A DNA stretch of 64,000 nt, from assembly GCA_017387505.1 (NCBI GenBank), contig JAFOFB010000022.1, forward strand, positions 1 to 64,000, given 5' to 3'. This DNA is from Methanocorpusculum sp. (GTDB lineage Archaea > Halobacteriota > Methanomicrobia > Methanomicrobiales > Methanocorpusculaceae). The notes beneath the pieces are model-generated. The model searched no databases and was not told the origin of the DNA. It saw only the letters and a list, made by a program, of their open reading frames with translations. Of this stretch, positions 25,565 through 34,768 are shown piece by piece. Position 1 is the first letter of the stretch. Each line of letters begins with the position of its first letter. The position numbers were made by a program, and so were the translations under genes.

Positions 25565-26842
25565 ATGGCAGCAGAAAAGCCACACATGAACCTTGCCGTT
25601 ATCGGTCACATTGACCACGGTAAGTCCACGACTGTCGGTCGTATCCTTTTCGAGACCGGTGTCGTCGCACAGCACGTTCTTGATTCCTACAAGAAAGAAG
25701 CAGAATCCAAGGGTAAGGGCTCTTTTGAGTTTGCATGGGTAATGGACTCCCTCAAGGAGGAACGTGAGCGCGGTATCACTATCGATATTGCACACAAGAA
25801 GTTCGAAACTCCGAAGTACAATTTTACCGTTGTAGACTGTCCAGGTCACCGTGACTTCGTTAAGAACATGATTACTGGTGCATCCCAGGCAGACGCAGCA
25901 ATTATCGTCGTTTCCGGTACCGAAGGTCCGATGGAACAGACCAAAGAGCACGTCTTCCTTTCCAAGACTCTTGGTATCAACCAGATCATCGTTGCAATCA
26001 ACAAGATGGACGCAGTTCAGTACTCCGAAGAGAAGTACAACGAAGCAAAGGAAAAGATGTCCAAGCTCATTATGTCCGTTGGTTTCAAGCCATCCGAGAC
26101 TCCGTTCATCCCAATTTCCGCATTCGTCGGCGACAACATCAAGGAAGCATCTGCAAACACCCCATGGTACAAGGGAACCACTCTCCTTGCAGCACTCGAC
26201 AACTTCAAGCAGCCGGACATGCCGACTGACAAGTCCCTCAGACTTCCGATCCAGGACGTTTACACCATCTCTGGTGTTGGAACTGTCCCAGTAGGACGTG
26301 TCGAGACTGGTATCCTCAAGAAGGGTCAGAAGGTCTCCTTCATGCCAGCAAACGTAACTGGTGAAGTTAAGTCCATCGAAATGCACCACGAAGAATTCCC
26401 AGAGGCAATTCCGGGAGACAACGTTGGTTTCAACGTCCGTGGTATCGCAAAGAACGACGTCCGCCGCGGAGATGTCTGTGGTCCAGTCGAGCACCCGCCA
26501 ACAGTTGCAGAAGAGTTCACCGCACAGGTCGTTGTCCTTCAGCACCCATCCGTCCTTTCCGTCGGATACACCCCGGTCTTCCACTGCCACACTTCCCAGA
26601 CTGCATGTATGTTCACTGAGCTCAACAAGAAGCTCGACCCACGCTCTGGACAGGTCAAGGAAGAGAACCCGGCATTCCTTAAGGCTGGCGATGCAGCAAT
26701 CTGTACCATCACTCCGACCCGCCCGCTCGTTATCGAGACTGCAAAGGAATTCCCACAGCTCGGAAGATTCGCAGTCCGTGATATGGGTATGACTGTCGCA
26801 GCAGGTCTTGTTCTCGCAATCAAGGCAAAGCAGATGAGATAA
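25565..26842 (+). CDS. tuf: Translation elongation factor EF-1alpha (aEF1A)
   Basis: Delivers aminoacyl-tRNA to the ribosome. 425 residues. GTPase signatures [17 protein letters not shown] and NKMD are intact; [13 protein letters not shown] and the domain 2-3 landmarks [14 protein letters not shown] and [11 protein letters not shown] follow. Start at [15 protein letters not shown] is the archaeal N-terminus; 22 upstream codons are open but without similarity. Codon choice is strongly biased (few rare codons), as in gdhA and por, marking high expression. rps10 follows after 37 bases. Confidence 0.97.
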   Translation: MAAEKPHMNLAVIGHIDHGKSTTVGRILFETGVVAQHVLDSYKKEAESKGKGSFEFAWVMDSLKEERERGITIDIAHKKFETPKYNFTVVDCPGHRDFVKNMITGASQADAAIIVVSGTEGPMEQTKEHVFLSKTLGINQIIVAINKMDAVQYSEEKYNEAKEKMSKLIMSVGFKPSETPFIPISAFVGDNIKEASANTPWYKGTTLLAALDNFKQPDMPTDKSLRLPIQDVYTISGVGTVPVGRVETGILKKGQKVSFMPANVTGEVKSIEMHHEEFPEAIPGDNVGFNVRGIAKNDVRRGDVCGPVEHPPTVAEEFTAQVVVLQHPSVLSVGYTPVFHCHTSQTACMFTELNKKLDPRSGQVKEENPAFLKAGDAAICTITPTRPLVIETAKEFPQLGRFAVRDMGMTVAAGLVLAIKAKQMR

Positions 26843-26879
26843 TCTCATCAACACACGAATTTTTTTGGGTGAATATATA

Positions 26880-27188
26880 ATGCAGAAAGCCAGAATACGC
26901 CTTACGGGAACAGATTATGAGAAAGTGGAGACGGTTTGCAGCCGTATCCGTGAGATTGCAGAGCGTACCGGTGTAAATATGGCTGGACCTATCCCACTGC
27001 CGACCAAGAGACTCGTTGTCCCAATCAGAAAATCTCCGGATGGAGAAGGTACGGCAACCTGGGACCGCTGGCAGATGAGAGTTCACAAGAGACTCATCGA
27101 CCTTGACGCAGATGGGCGTACACTCCGTCAGCTTATGCGCATTCAGGTTCCAAAAGATATCAGCATCGAGATTGTTCTCGAGAACTAA
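26880..27188 (+). CDS. rps10: Ribosomal protein S10 (uS10)
   Basis: Small-subunit protein of the 30S head. 102 residues, typical for archaea. [25 protein letters not shown] and [35 protein letters not shown] are family hallmarks. ATG at 26880 has GGTGAAT seven bases ahead. The tuf-rps10 order is the archaeal standard. A palindromic terminator follows. Confidence 0.97.
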   Translation: MQKARIRLTGTDYEKVETVCSRIREIAERTGVNMAGPIPLPTKRLVVPIRKSPDGEGTATWDRWQMRVHKRLIDLDADGRTLRQLMRIQVPKDISIEIVLEN

Positions 27189-27191
27189 AAT

Positions 27192-27224
27192 TGAAATTGA
27201 GCGGGATTTCCCGCAAATTTCTTT
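27192..27224 (+). terminator. Hairpin terminator of tuf-rps10
   Basis: GCGGGA-TT-TCCCGC (27200-27213) is extended by GAAATT (27192-27197) / AATTTC (27215-27220), then T4. It separates the operon from the convergent pilin-like genes. Confidence 0.7.
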
Positions 27225-27251
27225 TCAAAAGTTCTTTCTAATTTTCAAGAC

Positions 27252-27638
27252 TTAATTATTATTTAATCCTTCATAGAGGATTATTTCATTTCCAAGTGAT
27301 GTTCTGGAGACTATTGTTATCTCGGATGTTTTGTGTTTTCCAAGAAAGAGGGCATCTCCTGTTTGCCATATCTCCCATGATTTTTTGTTGATGGTTGTTT
27401 TGTCTGTGATGTCTGAGTTTTTTGCATAGATTCTGATTTCATCTTTCAAAAGAGAATCTCCTCCTGCATGGTATAGATAGTTTGGTGATGATGACTCCTG
27501 AAACATAACATAAGGGCCTGACTCTGATTTTCTGGTGATTTCTTCTGCGGCAAATAAGGCAAATGTTCCTGCTGCGAGAACTATGATTCCAAAAAGAAGA
27601 ATGGTTGCTAGAACTGTTGATACTGCGTCATCTTTCAT
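27252..27638 (-). CDS. Archaeal type IV pilin-like protein
   Basis: 128 residues. The N-terminus MKDDAVSTVLATILLFGIIV has the short charged leader, D-x-AVS motif and single hydrophobic helix of archaeal pilin-like secreted proteins. The rest is a beta-rich extracytoplasmic domain ending in NNN. Last of four such genes read together; separated by eight bases from the next upstream. Processing by a prepilin peptidase is likely but no peptidase or assembly ATPase is here. Confidence 0.75.
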   Translation of the reverse strand: MKDDAVSTVLATILLFGIIVLAAGTFALFAAEEITRKSESGPYVMFQESSSPNYLYHAGGDSLLKDEIRIYAKNSDITDKTTINKKSWEIWQTGDALFLGKHKTSEITIVSRTSLGNEIILYEGLNNN

Positions 27639-27646
27639 ATTTTATC

Positions 27647-28381
27647 TTATGTGCAGATTTTGTATCTTTTTTCATCTAGTTCAAGACAAATGTCTCCTTC
27701 TTTTGCTGAAAACTCTGCTGTTACCCTGTTTCTATTCCTGGATATCTCAATGTCTAAAGTATCATATGAAAATGCTGTCTCCTGGAAAAGAGTTACAAAA
27801 AGATTTGCTGCCCACTCTTCGTTTGCTGATACTGTTAGTTTGTTCGAAGATATTGTATGCATGGAGTTTTCTTCAAGACCAACGCCCAATGGGATTGGCT
27901 TCGAAGAACCATACGCGGCATCGCCTAAAAATACCGGAAGCGAGAATTTGAGTGTCTCTGAATCATGGGAAATCTTTGGATATAGAATCCATGCAGCATT
28001 GCCTGAATCCATCCTCCACACGCCTCCTGCCATGATTCCAAAAGATGTATCTCCGCCTGGTGAATAGATGAGTGTTGTAAGCGGTAATGAATCACCATTA
28101 TTTGTATAAACCTCTCCGCAGTTTGCATGCCTTAAAGTTCCTGCCGGGAGTGCAAAATATACGGTGTAATCAGTCCCATCTGACATAAGCACGATGTCTG
28201 AGAGAACTGATACTGCCTCATTAAAATCCCTTTCATCTTCCATTCGAATCTCATTTGGAACTACAAGCAAAGCCCAGACTCCGGCACAGACTGCCAGAAC
28301 TGCCAGAATCATTATGAGTGCGACCGCTGATGATGTCGCAGAATCCTTCTTCAAAGCAGTCTTATCGAAAACAGATGCCAT
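27647..28381 (-). CDS. Pilin-like secreted protein, divergent
   Basis: 244 residues. The hydrophobic helix starts later than in its neighbours (residues about 20-41, SAVALIMILAVLAVCAGVWA) and follows KKDSATS. The remaining 200 residues are a beta-rich domain without known motif. The start overlaps the upstream pilin-like gene by 31 bases. No later ATG precedes the membrane helix, so the overlap is probably real. Function unknown. Confidence 0.65.
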   Translation of the reverse strand: MASVFDKTALKKDSATSSAVALIMILAVLAVCAGVWALLVVPNEIRMEDERDFNEAVSVLSDIVLMSDGTDYTVYFALPAGTLRHANCGEVYTNNGDSLPLTTLIYSPGGDTSFGIMAGGVWRMDSGNAAWILYPKISHDSETLKFSLPVFLGDAAYGSSKPIPLGVGLEENSMHTISSNKLTVSANEEWAANLFVTLFQETAFSYDTLDIEISRNRNRVTAEFSAKEGDICLELDEKRYKICT

Positions 28382-28884
28382 GTATTTCCTCCTTCAACAG
28401 CTGTGCCCTGATAACTGTACTCAATCCTGATTTTGTCACCGCTTTCCATCTGTTCTGCAGTATCTTTTGGGTTTACAGCAATGAGAAAAGACGGCGGAAG
28501 AACACTCTTCCCGTTCCTTGTAAGCCCGTTTGAGTCAATTACTATCCTGACTTTTTCTGCGAGAATATTTTCTGCCTCATATGTTATTTTCAACTCGCGG
28601 TATATCTCTCCAACTTTTTTGCCGTATGATACTGATAATCTGGCCTTATCTGATGTGTCGATGATGACCTGTTTTTTCATCCCCGGGACTTCTGCCAAGC
28701 AGAATGTGTCCATGTCTTTTTTTATTCCCTCGAATGAAGATAGTGCTTTTTCGTTATCCTCAATCTCACTCTCTTTAATCAGATTCGGCAAAGCGGCTGC
28801 GGTTACAAGTGAGACCAGAATTATCACAAGACCTAAGACCAGAACAAACCCGAGAACCTCTGAAACTGCTTCATCTGATTTCAT
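28351..28884 (-). CDS. Archaeal type IV pilin-like protein
   Basis: 177 residues. N-terminus MKSDEAVSEVLGFVLVLGLV shows the D-x-AVS-x-VL motif and a 22-residue helix. The C-terminal domain is mostly strands with charged loops. Coupled to the upstream pilin-like gene by an ATGA overlap. Similar N-termini in three adjacent genes point to one surface structure with several subunits. Confidence 0.72.
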   Translation of the reverse strand: MKSDEAVSEVLGFVLVLGLVIILVSLVTAAALPNLIKESEIEDNEKALSSFEGIKKDMDTFCLAEVPGMKKQVIIDTSDKARLSVSYGKKVGEIYRELKITYEAENILAEKVRIVIDSNGLTRNGKSVLPPSFLIAVNPKDTAEQMESGDKIRIEYSYQGTAVEGGNTWHLFSIRLL

Positions 28885-29543
28885 GCAGCAGCCACCGTCC
28901 TTACTTCATAGTTTAGAAGCGTGATATTTTCAATATTGACAAGTCTCTTTTTCCAGTAAGCCTGGTTTTCAGAACTGCTTACTGTGAGGTTTGTAACATT
29001 TGTAAAATGTTCTAAGCTGTTGTATGTGTAATAAATCGTAACAGGGCAGTTTGCAGAGAGCATCACCTCCTCTCCCGTAAAACAGATGAGTGCCGCACTC
29101 TTGTCTTTTTCGCTGTGCAGCAGGAAAACAGTTCCTTCCTCAAAGACAGCTCCGCCTTCTAAGATGTATTCACTTTGTTGAAGCGTGCGGTACGCAGAGG
29201 TAACAGATATGAATAGAAGTGATGCAGTTTTTTCTCCATCATCATAATCGAATGAAAGTTTTGTCCCCTCTTTTATCAGAATGGTTCCGCCTTCCATGAG
29301 TATTTCAGAACCCGGGAAAAATATTGCACCGCCCTGCATTCCGCAATCTCCAAGAATCCAGAGTTTGTCAATTCCTGTTTTGACGGACAGCACAGATTCG
29401 GTCAGCTGATTTTCATGAGATATCTCTTCTGATTTTTCCATCTCAGGAAGAACTGCTGCTGTAAATACTGTAATTCCTAAAGCTGTGATTCCGAGAATCA
29501 GGATAAAGGATAGTATTTCAGATACTGCCTGGTCAGATGACAC
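28881..29543 (-). CDS. Archaeal type IV pilin-like protein (first gene)
   Basis: 220 residues. N-terminus MSSDQAVSEILSFILILGIT is the same motif. The body carries a Gly-rich repeat-like beta segment (GGAIFFPGSEILMEGGTILI, then GGAVFEEGTVFLL), suggesting a beta-helix or beta-sandwich, and three sequons near NVTNLTV. First gene of the four; promoter in the 98-base gap before the aldehyde dehydrogenase stop. Confidence 0.72.
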   Translation of the reverse strand: MSSDQAVSEILSFILILGITALGITVFTAAVLPEMEKSEEISHENQLTESVLSVKTGIDKLWILGDCGMQGGAIFFPGSEILMEGGTILIKEGTKLSFDYDDGEKTASLLFISVTSAYRTLQQSEYILEGGAVFEEGTVFLLHSEKDKSAALICFTGEEVMLSANCPVTIYYTYNSLEHFTNVTNLTVSSSENQAYWKKRLVNIENITLLNYEVRTVAAA

Positions 29544-29641
29544 AATACCAAATGATTGTCTTGATTTATTATGTAATTTTTGGAGTTAAAATGAACCGGA
29601 TTTGACAATAAATGGTTGTGCTAAAAAAAGTGTGGATTATT

Positions 29642-31003
29642 TTATCCAAACAGAATGCTCTTTGCTTCCGTGTATTCGTAGATAAAGTCCATACCGTTTT
29701 CTCTTCCAAATCCTGAATCTCCAACGCCTCCAAAAGGCATCTCAGGCGGTAAGATAAGGTGCTTATTCACCCATACAACACCTGCTTTAAGTTCATCTGC
29801 ATATTTGTGGGCGACAGCTAAGCGGTCAGTCCATACAGAAGATCCAAGGCCGTACTTGGTGCTGTTTGCAATCTGGATTGCTTCGTCGTCTGTCCTAAAT
29901 GGAATAACATACATAACAGGTCCAAAGATTTCTTCAGACACAACTTCAGGTGTTACATCACGAAGAAGTGTCGGGCGGTAGAAGTATCCTTTTCCTTCGA
30001 TGCGTTCTCCTCCTGTAACAAGAGTTCCCTCATCGCGTGATACAATATTGTCAACAGCGTTTGATACAAATACAAGCTGGTCTTTGTTGTTGAGTGGTCC
30101 CATTTTGCTTTCAAGAAGACCGTTTCCGACATGAATCTGCTCAATTAAGTCCTTGGCGTGAGCAACGAAGGTGTCCTCGCAGGATTCGTGGACTAAGATA
30201 CGTTTTGCTGAAGTACAGACCTGTCCGCAGTTGTAGAATCTGTGGCGGACAGCGGCTGCTGCAGCACGTTTGACATCAGCGGATTTGGTTACGATAAATG
30301 CATCATTTCCGCCAAGCTCTAAGTGGACACGCTTCAGATTACGTCCGGCTGAAGCTCCAACTTCGCGCCCGGTTGCTGTAGATCCGGTGAATGAGACATG
30401 ACGAACAAGCGGCTCGTCTACAAGGGCACGGCCTGTTTCTCCGCCGTTTCCGGTAATAATCTGCAGGACGTCTGTCGGGATTCCTGCTTCATGCAGAGTG
30501 TTTCCAAGCGCCTGGACTGTGAGCGGGGCTGTTGCTGACGGCTTTGCAAGAACTGGATTTCCGCAGGCGAGTGCTGCTCCAACCTTCCATGCAAAGATAA
30601 TTGCCGGCATATTCCATGGGATGATTGCAGCACAGACACCAACCGGCTTTCTAATCACATTCAGATATCCGTAGTTTGGAAGGTTTTGAGCGTCTCCTCT
30701 TATACTGCCGCAGACTGATGCGTAGTACTCGAATACATGAGCCGCACCCATGATTTCGCTTTTAGCTTCGGTAAGCGGTTTTCCCTGTTCACGTGTCAGA
30801 AGGGCGGCGAGTGAGTCCTGGCGTGAACGGATAAGAGATGCTGCATTTACGAGTTTGACTGCACGAACTGAGGCGGCTGTATGTTCCCATGACTTTGCGG
30901 CTTCTGCAGCACGGTTTGCTGCGGCAGAGACATCAGAGGCGGAGAAGACCGGAATAGAAGAGATATGTTCTCCGGTCGCTGGGTTTTGGACATCGATCAT
31001 CAT
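29642..31003 (-). CDS. NAD(P)-dependent aldehyde dehydrogenase
   Basis: Oxidises an aldehyde to the acid. 453 residues, slightly short of the 480-500 typical. Active-site Cys is in NCGQVCTSAKR, the general-base Glu in HLELGGND, the oxyanion Asn in IIPWNMPA; the NAD loop is SFTGSTATGREVG. Closest style is succinate-semialdehyde or lactaldehyde dehydrogenase. No partner genes are adjacent, so the substrate is open. Two adjacent ATGs begin it. Confidence 0.9.
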   Translation of the reverse strand: MMIDVQNPATGEHISSIPVFSASDVSAAANRAAEAAKSWEHTAASVRAVKLVNAASLIRSRQDSLAALLTREQGKPLTEAKSEIMGAAHVFEYYASVCGSIRGDAQNLPNYGYLNVIRKPVGVCAAIIPWNMPAIIFAWKVGAALACGNPVLAKPSATAPLTVQALGNTLHEAGIPTDVLQIITGNGGETGRALVDEPLVRHVSFTGSTATGREVGASAGRNLKRVHLELGGNDAFIVTKSADVKRAAAAAVRHRFYNCGQVCTSAKRILVHESCEDTFVAHAKDLIEQIHVGNGLLESKMGPLNNKDQLVFVSNAVDNIVSRDEGTLVTGGERIEGKGYFYRPTLLRDVTPEVVSEEIFGPVMYVIPFRTDDEAIQIANSTKYGLGSSVWTDRLAVAHKYADELKAGVVWVNKHLILPPEMPFGGVGDSGFGRENGMDFIYEYTEAKSILFG

Positions 31004-31066
31004 GATTTGTTATAGGGCGGGTGAGTATTTCAACATGGGGTTAGAGGATGTTTTTTCGATTCAGTT

Positions 31067-31900
31067 TTACTTCTTCGACACTCTAAATATATCATTCAGT
31101 GTTTTTCCATCACGTTTCCATTCAACCCATCCATTTGTACTTCCTCCGAGAACAAAATCAGATGCACCGCTTGGAGACTTAAAGGAAATAACTTTTGTCA
31201 GATAGTATTTATCTCCTCTTTTCACGATTGCCCCGTCAGCAAATAAATTTGCCCGTAACTGATTGTAACTCTCCAAGTTTACCTTGTGTGTATAATCTAT
31301 CTCTGATTCAGGAAGTACATCGAAGGAATCACCATTGTAAACTCCAAAAGCCACGATGTCCCGTCTTGATGTTCTGAATCCGTCAGTTACAGAAGAACCG
31401 CTTGTTCCTGCATTCATTTTATATCCAAGCGTTGCCATTATGAACTCGATTTCTTCATAAATGGAAACGATAAGCGGTTGGTCATACTCAGATATCTGAT
31501 ATTGTGGGTCAATTTTGTTAAAGAGCGTATAACGGTTAGATTCTAATGCTTTCTGAATTGCATATTTTTCAAGACCACTGATAATATTGAGTGTGAAATG
31601 TTCAGAATCTCCAAGGAATAATACTGCCTTATTCCAGAATCCTTTATGCGATTTGTGGTCATTCATACGTTCGATTCCTTTACGTGTCTGACCGATGTAA
31701 ATCTCAGTAAGGATACCTCCTTCATCATTTATCAAAAAGTAGATTCCGGGATTATTGATTCCTGTTATATTTTTAGCATCACTGAGACATGACCGCGGGA
31801 TGACATATGCCTTCATTGGTGATAACCGTCTCATGCATGTTCTAATTCCATCTGGTTTCCCATCATGGAAGATAATTTGCATAAGTTCCATCTTAGTCAT
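31067..31900 (-). CDS. GIY-YIG nuclease-fold protein with DUF4357
   Basis: 277 residues. GIY-YIG core: PGIYFLIND, EIYIGQTRKGIERMNDHKS (YIG with the following Arg) and the helix GLEKYAIQKAL with the catalytic Glu, then a conserved Asn in YTLFNK. The C-terminal 60 residues are DUF4357, with SPSGASDFVLGGSTNGW and VEWKRDGKTLNDIF. Such two-domain proteins occur in bacteria and archaea without known role; homing, repair or defence are possibilities. More A/T-rich than neighbours and single, next to the inverted-repeat element at 31961-32180, so mobility is possible. Start at 31900; ATG at codon 4 is an alternative. Confidence 0.8.
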   Translation of the reverse strand: MTKMELMQIIFHDGKPDGIRTCMRRLSPMKAYVIPRSCLSDAKNITGINNPGIYFLINDEGGILTEIYIGQTRKGIERMNDHKSHKGFWNKAVLFLGDSEHFTLNIISGLEKYAIQKALESNRYTLFNKIDPQYQISEYDQPLIVSIYEEIEFIMATLGYKMNAGTSGSSVTDGFRTSRRDIVAFGVYNGDSFDVLPESEIDYTHKVNLESYNQLRANLFADGAIVKRGDKYYLTKVISFKSPSGASDFVLGGSTNGWVEWKRDGKTLNDIFRVSKK

Positions 31901-31960
31901 ACGTACTTTTAGATTGGTTTTAGAATAGTTAAAGATAGGGGTTACCTAATCTCAGATAAA

Positions 31961-32180
31961 TTCTTGAAAAATATCAATACTTTTTTTTCAGAATTGGGGT
32001 GCGGAGCCGCGACTTCGGCGCGGAGCGGCTCGCGGTGGAAATATCTTATGTTCAAATAAGTGTTCAAGATATTTTTTTGAAAAATAGAGGTTATTAGAAA
32101 TCCTCCTTAATTAGATGAAGATATTTCCACCGCGGACGGCTCCGCGCCGGAGTCGCCGTCCCGCACCCCGAATTCAAGAA
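31961..32180. repeat. Inverted pair of GC-rich hairpin arms with compensatory changes
   Basis: Two arms (31991-32047 and 32118-32175) are about 57 bp and inverted copies with 70 bp between. Each arm has its own perfect 7-bp stem: GAGCCGC/GCGGCTC (32004-32010, 32025-32031) and GGACGGC/GCCGTCC (32134-32140, 32155-32161). Aligned, the arms differ mainly at three stem positions, and each change is matched on the opposite strand. Outer copies TTCTTGAA (31961-31968) and TTCAAGAA (32173-32180) extend the symmetry. ATATCTT (32041-32047) can pair with 32066-32072 or 32118-32124. It resembles REP/BIME elements. Function unknown. This fills most of the gap between two genes. Confidence 0.8.
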
Positions 32181-32220
32181 ACACGGTTTGGGATGCTTTT
32201 TATATGTGTCAGGAAATGCT

Positions 32221-32661
32221 CTACTTCTGGAGTTTTACAATCTTTTTCTCCATTGCAAGCAATGCCTTCTTAATCTCAATATCAGGAGAAAAGCCGCCAA
32301 GCCCGTCTGTTCCAACCACTCTATGACATGGAATGATAAGCGGAGTTGGATTTCTGGACATTGCATTTCCAACAACCCTTGCATGTGTGCCTGCGGCCTC
32401 TGCAATCTCTGCATAGGTTTTTGTTTTGCCGTACGGGATTTTTGAAACCTCACGGTAAATTCTTGCGTAAACCGAGTCTCCTAAAAGAGCTGATGATGTA
32501 AGCGGGTAAAAGTCAGTGCCTTTTCCTGCAAGAAACTTCGTAAACTGAACCGGAACTGAGCCCGCATCTGCTGTTTTCAGGAAACGGACGCGGTGGACTG
32601 TTGCTTCGTCCCAGTCAACAACGACCTTCCAGAGATTAAATGAACACGAACCCGACAGCAT
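32221..32661 (-). CDS. ogt: Methylated-DNA--protein-cysteine methyltransferase
   Basis: Suicide enzyme that removes alkyl groups from O6-methylguanine. 146 residues. Active-site PCHRVVG with the DNA-binding helix RVVGNAMSRNPTPLIIPCHR, and IPYGKTKTYAEIAEAAG ahead. The ATG at 32661 shares a base with the stop of the helicase gene (TAATG), so translation is coupled; the four-codon earlier start is unlikely. Short N-terminal domain. Repair partner of the helicase next door. Confidence 0.94.
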   Translation of the reverse strand: MLSGSCSFNLWKVVVDWDEATVHRVRFLKTADAGSVPVQFTKFLAGKGTDFYPLTSSALLGDSVYARIYREVSKIPYGKTKTYAEIAEAAGTHARVVGNAMSRNPTPLIIPCHRVVGTDGLGGFSPDIEIKKALLAMEKKIVKLQK

Positions 32662-34673
32662 TATGAATCCCACGCGGCAAGAAGAGTCTTAACTTCTGAA
32701 ACAGTACAGCGTTTCATCTCTTTCTGCATCCATGGTGAAACACCTGCAAATATTTCCGGGCTTAAGAATCTCTGGTCACCTAGGATTAAGACGCCGCGGT
32801 CGGTTTCTGTTCGAAGCACACGACCCAACGCCTGCATTGATTTATTTATAGCCGGAAGAGTGTATGCGATAAACTCTCCCTGCTCTCCGAACTTTCGTTT
32901 GAAGTAACTGTTTACCATACGGCGGACTGGCGTGAACGGAGCAAGAGGCAGTCCTATAACCATGGCGGCGGTCATCTGGTCGCCTCTGTAATCAAGCCCC
33001 TCGCTCCACTTTCCGCCGCAGACAGCAAACATGATGCCGGACTTCTTCTTTGATGGAAGGCTTACGAACTCTTTGAGTGCTTCGGTTGCCTCGGCTGATT
33101 CACGCGGCTCGATAAAGACCACTTTGTTTCTGATGCGTGATGCACAGGCATTTGCAAACTGAGTCTGGAGCTGATAGGACGGGAAGTACACCGCGACATT
33201 TCCTGGAAGCTTTGAGAAAGCCATGATGTAGTCTTCGATGGCTTTGGTATTCTCTGCGTTCTGCCGTTTGGAAAAAGCGGTTGTGATGTCTGCCGCTCCA
33301 AGGACCATACGGTTTTCCTTCGGGAATGAGTTTGCAAGAGATATTGTTTCAACCGGCATATCTCCAAAGTAGTATCTGCGGTATGCATCAACAGGAGATA
33401 AAGTTCCGCTGATGAGAACCGTTGCCGCGTGTTTGGAGGCTAACTCCTGCAGACGGTTTGCCGGGTCAATGTTTCGGACCTCAAGGGTTACAGCTTCTGC
33501 GTCTTTGGTGTAGACAGTAAGGAATGCGGAGTCGGTGGATGAGCGGTATAGGCGGATTAAGAACTCACAGAGTTTTTCGATTGCTGTCTCTCTGAAGTCT
33601 CCTTTTTCTATGCTCATGTTTCGGAGTGCCTCTTTGATTGCTATTACATCCTCCATCATGTCTTCGGGCTTGTTGTAGAGCGAACCGCGGATTATGATGC
33701 GGTTGAAGATTTCAGGATCGAACCAGTCTTCAACTTCAGTGGAACGGCGAAGACCGTCCATGAACTGTGCAATACGTGGCAGAATATGACGGATGGCTTC
33801 GCTTCCGCGAACTCTCTCGCGAAGTCCGGCAAGCTCAGAGGCGGCGGCTTCGATATCTGATTCACGAATTCTAATGCTTTCGATTGTCTGCACAACATCG
33901 CCTAAGTTGTGGGCTTCGTCTAAGAGCAGAATCACATTCTGCTCTTCGCATCCAAGGTTTACGTAGAGCTGTTCGCGAATCTCATCGCTGAAAAGGTGGT
34001 AATAGTTGCAGATGAGAACATCAGCTCCTTTGGCTGCGGAGAGCATCAGGTCATACGGACAGCACCGTCCTGCGAATGTGTGCAGGTCTGCAGGAGTTAC
34101 GACTTTTTTCTGTGCGGTCTCTGATTTTTTCCTGATATCAGGAGACGGCACCATACGGCGTCCGCCTTCTTCGGACGGGACAAAAACCCTGCTGTTTACA
34201 AAGTAAGGGCAGATTAACGGGTGGTCTTTGTCCTGCCGTGCAATCTGGTCGCGGATTACTTTGTCCTGAGACGGGTCATATGAGCCGCGTTCTGCTCTCT
34301 GCTGCATCAGAGAGGTTGTAAATGCTTTTACTCCTTCGCATCTGCGGTATACATCTCCGTATCCTCCAAGCGGGCACATGTTTCCTTTGCCTATCAGATA
34401 TGTGAACTTCAAATCCCGCTGTTTTTTGATGCGGATCATATCAAGTTCGCGGATGAAAATTTGAAGCTGGGAGATGGTTCTAACTGCGATTATAATTTTT
34501 TTGCCGGCTGCTTTTGCAAGAAGGGCTGAAACAACACTGGATTTTCCGCTTCCGGTTGGTGCGTCGATTAGAAGCACACTGTTGTTTGCGGCAGCGCGGG
34601 CTGCGGCTTCCAGCATCTCCTGCTGATTTTTGCGATATCCCTGATAAGGGAAGTAATCTGATATGTCCGGCAT
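32661..34673 (-). CDS. XPD/Rad3-type DNA helicase
   Basis: Superfamily 2 5'-3' helicase of the XPD/DinG group for repair. 670 residues. Walker A LIDAPTGSGKSS, DEAH box LLLDEAHNL, motif VI QALGRVLRTETDRG. Four Cys that can bind a 4Fe-4S cluster appear between motifs Ia and II (MCPLGG, RRCEGV, LICPYF, RCCPYD). Start at 34673 is preceded by a TATA-like ATATATTTG. Coupled to ogt. The exact role in archaea (nucleotide-excision repair or recombination) is not settled. Confidence 0.92.
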   Translation of the reverse strand: MPDISDYFPYQGYRKNQQEMLEAAARAAANNSVLLIDAPTGSGKSSVVSALLAKAAGKKIIIAVRTISQLQIFIRELDMIRIKKQRDLKFTYLIGKGNMCPLGGYGDVYRRCEGVKAFTTSLMQQRAERGSYDPSQDKVIRDQIARQDKDHPLICPYFVNSRVFVPSEEGGRRMVPSPDIRKKSETAQKKVVTPADLHTFAGRCCPYDLMLSAAKGADVLICNYYHLFSDEIREQLYVNLGCEEQNVILLLDEAHNLGDVVQTIESIRIRESDIEAAASELAGLRERVRGSEAIRHILPRIAQFMDGLRRSTEVEDWFDPEIFNRIIIRGSLYNKPEDMMEDVIAIKEALRNMSIEKGDFRETAIEKLCEFLIRLYRSSTDSAFLTVYTKDAEAVTLEVRNIDPANRLQELASKHAATVLISGTLSPVDAYRRYYFGDMPVETISLANSFPKENRMVLGAADITTAFSKRQNAENTKAIEDYIMAFSKLPGNVAVYFPSYQLQTQFANACASRIRNKVVFIEPRESAEATEALKEFVSLPSKKKSGIMFAVCGGKWSEGLDYRGDQMTAAMVIGLPLAPFTPVRRMVNSYFKRKFGEQGEFIAYTLPAINKSMQALGRVLRTETDRGVLILGDQRFLSPEIFAGVSPWMQKEMKRCTVSEVKTLLAAWDS

Positions 34674-34738
34674 AGATACAATATATTTGTTTTTGAGTAG
34701 TTATTAATCGCCCGATGCTATTATTGTGGAGGTACGAT

Positions 34739-34745
34739 AAAAAAA
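34739..34745 (-). terminator. U-tract terminator after fdhD
   Basis: Seven A on the plus strand, U7 in the RNA, 23 bases after the fdhD stop. Ends the btuC-btuD-cbiZ-fdhD transcript. Confidence 0.5.
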
Positions 34746-34768
34746 GTGTAATCTTGGAATCTCAGAAA

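Noticed and set aside
25544-26854. 436-codon antisense frame over tuf
   Set aside because: Arises from strong codon bias of tuf; product has no recognisable domain.
31991-32175. Insertion sequence with terminal inverted repeats
   Set aside because: Only 70 bp between the arms, no transposase, no clear target duplication; hairpin covariation suits a structured repeat better.
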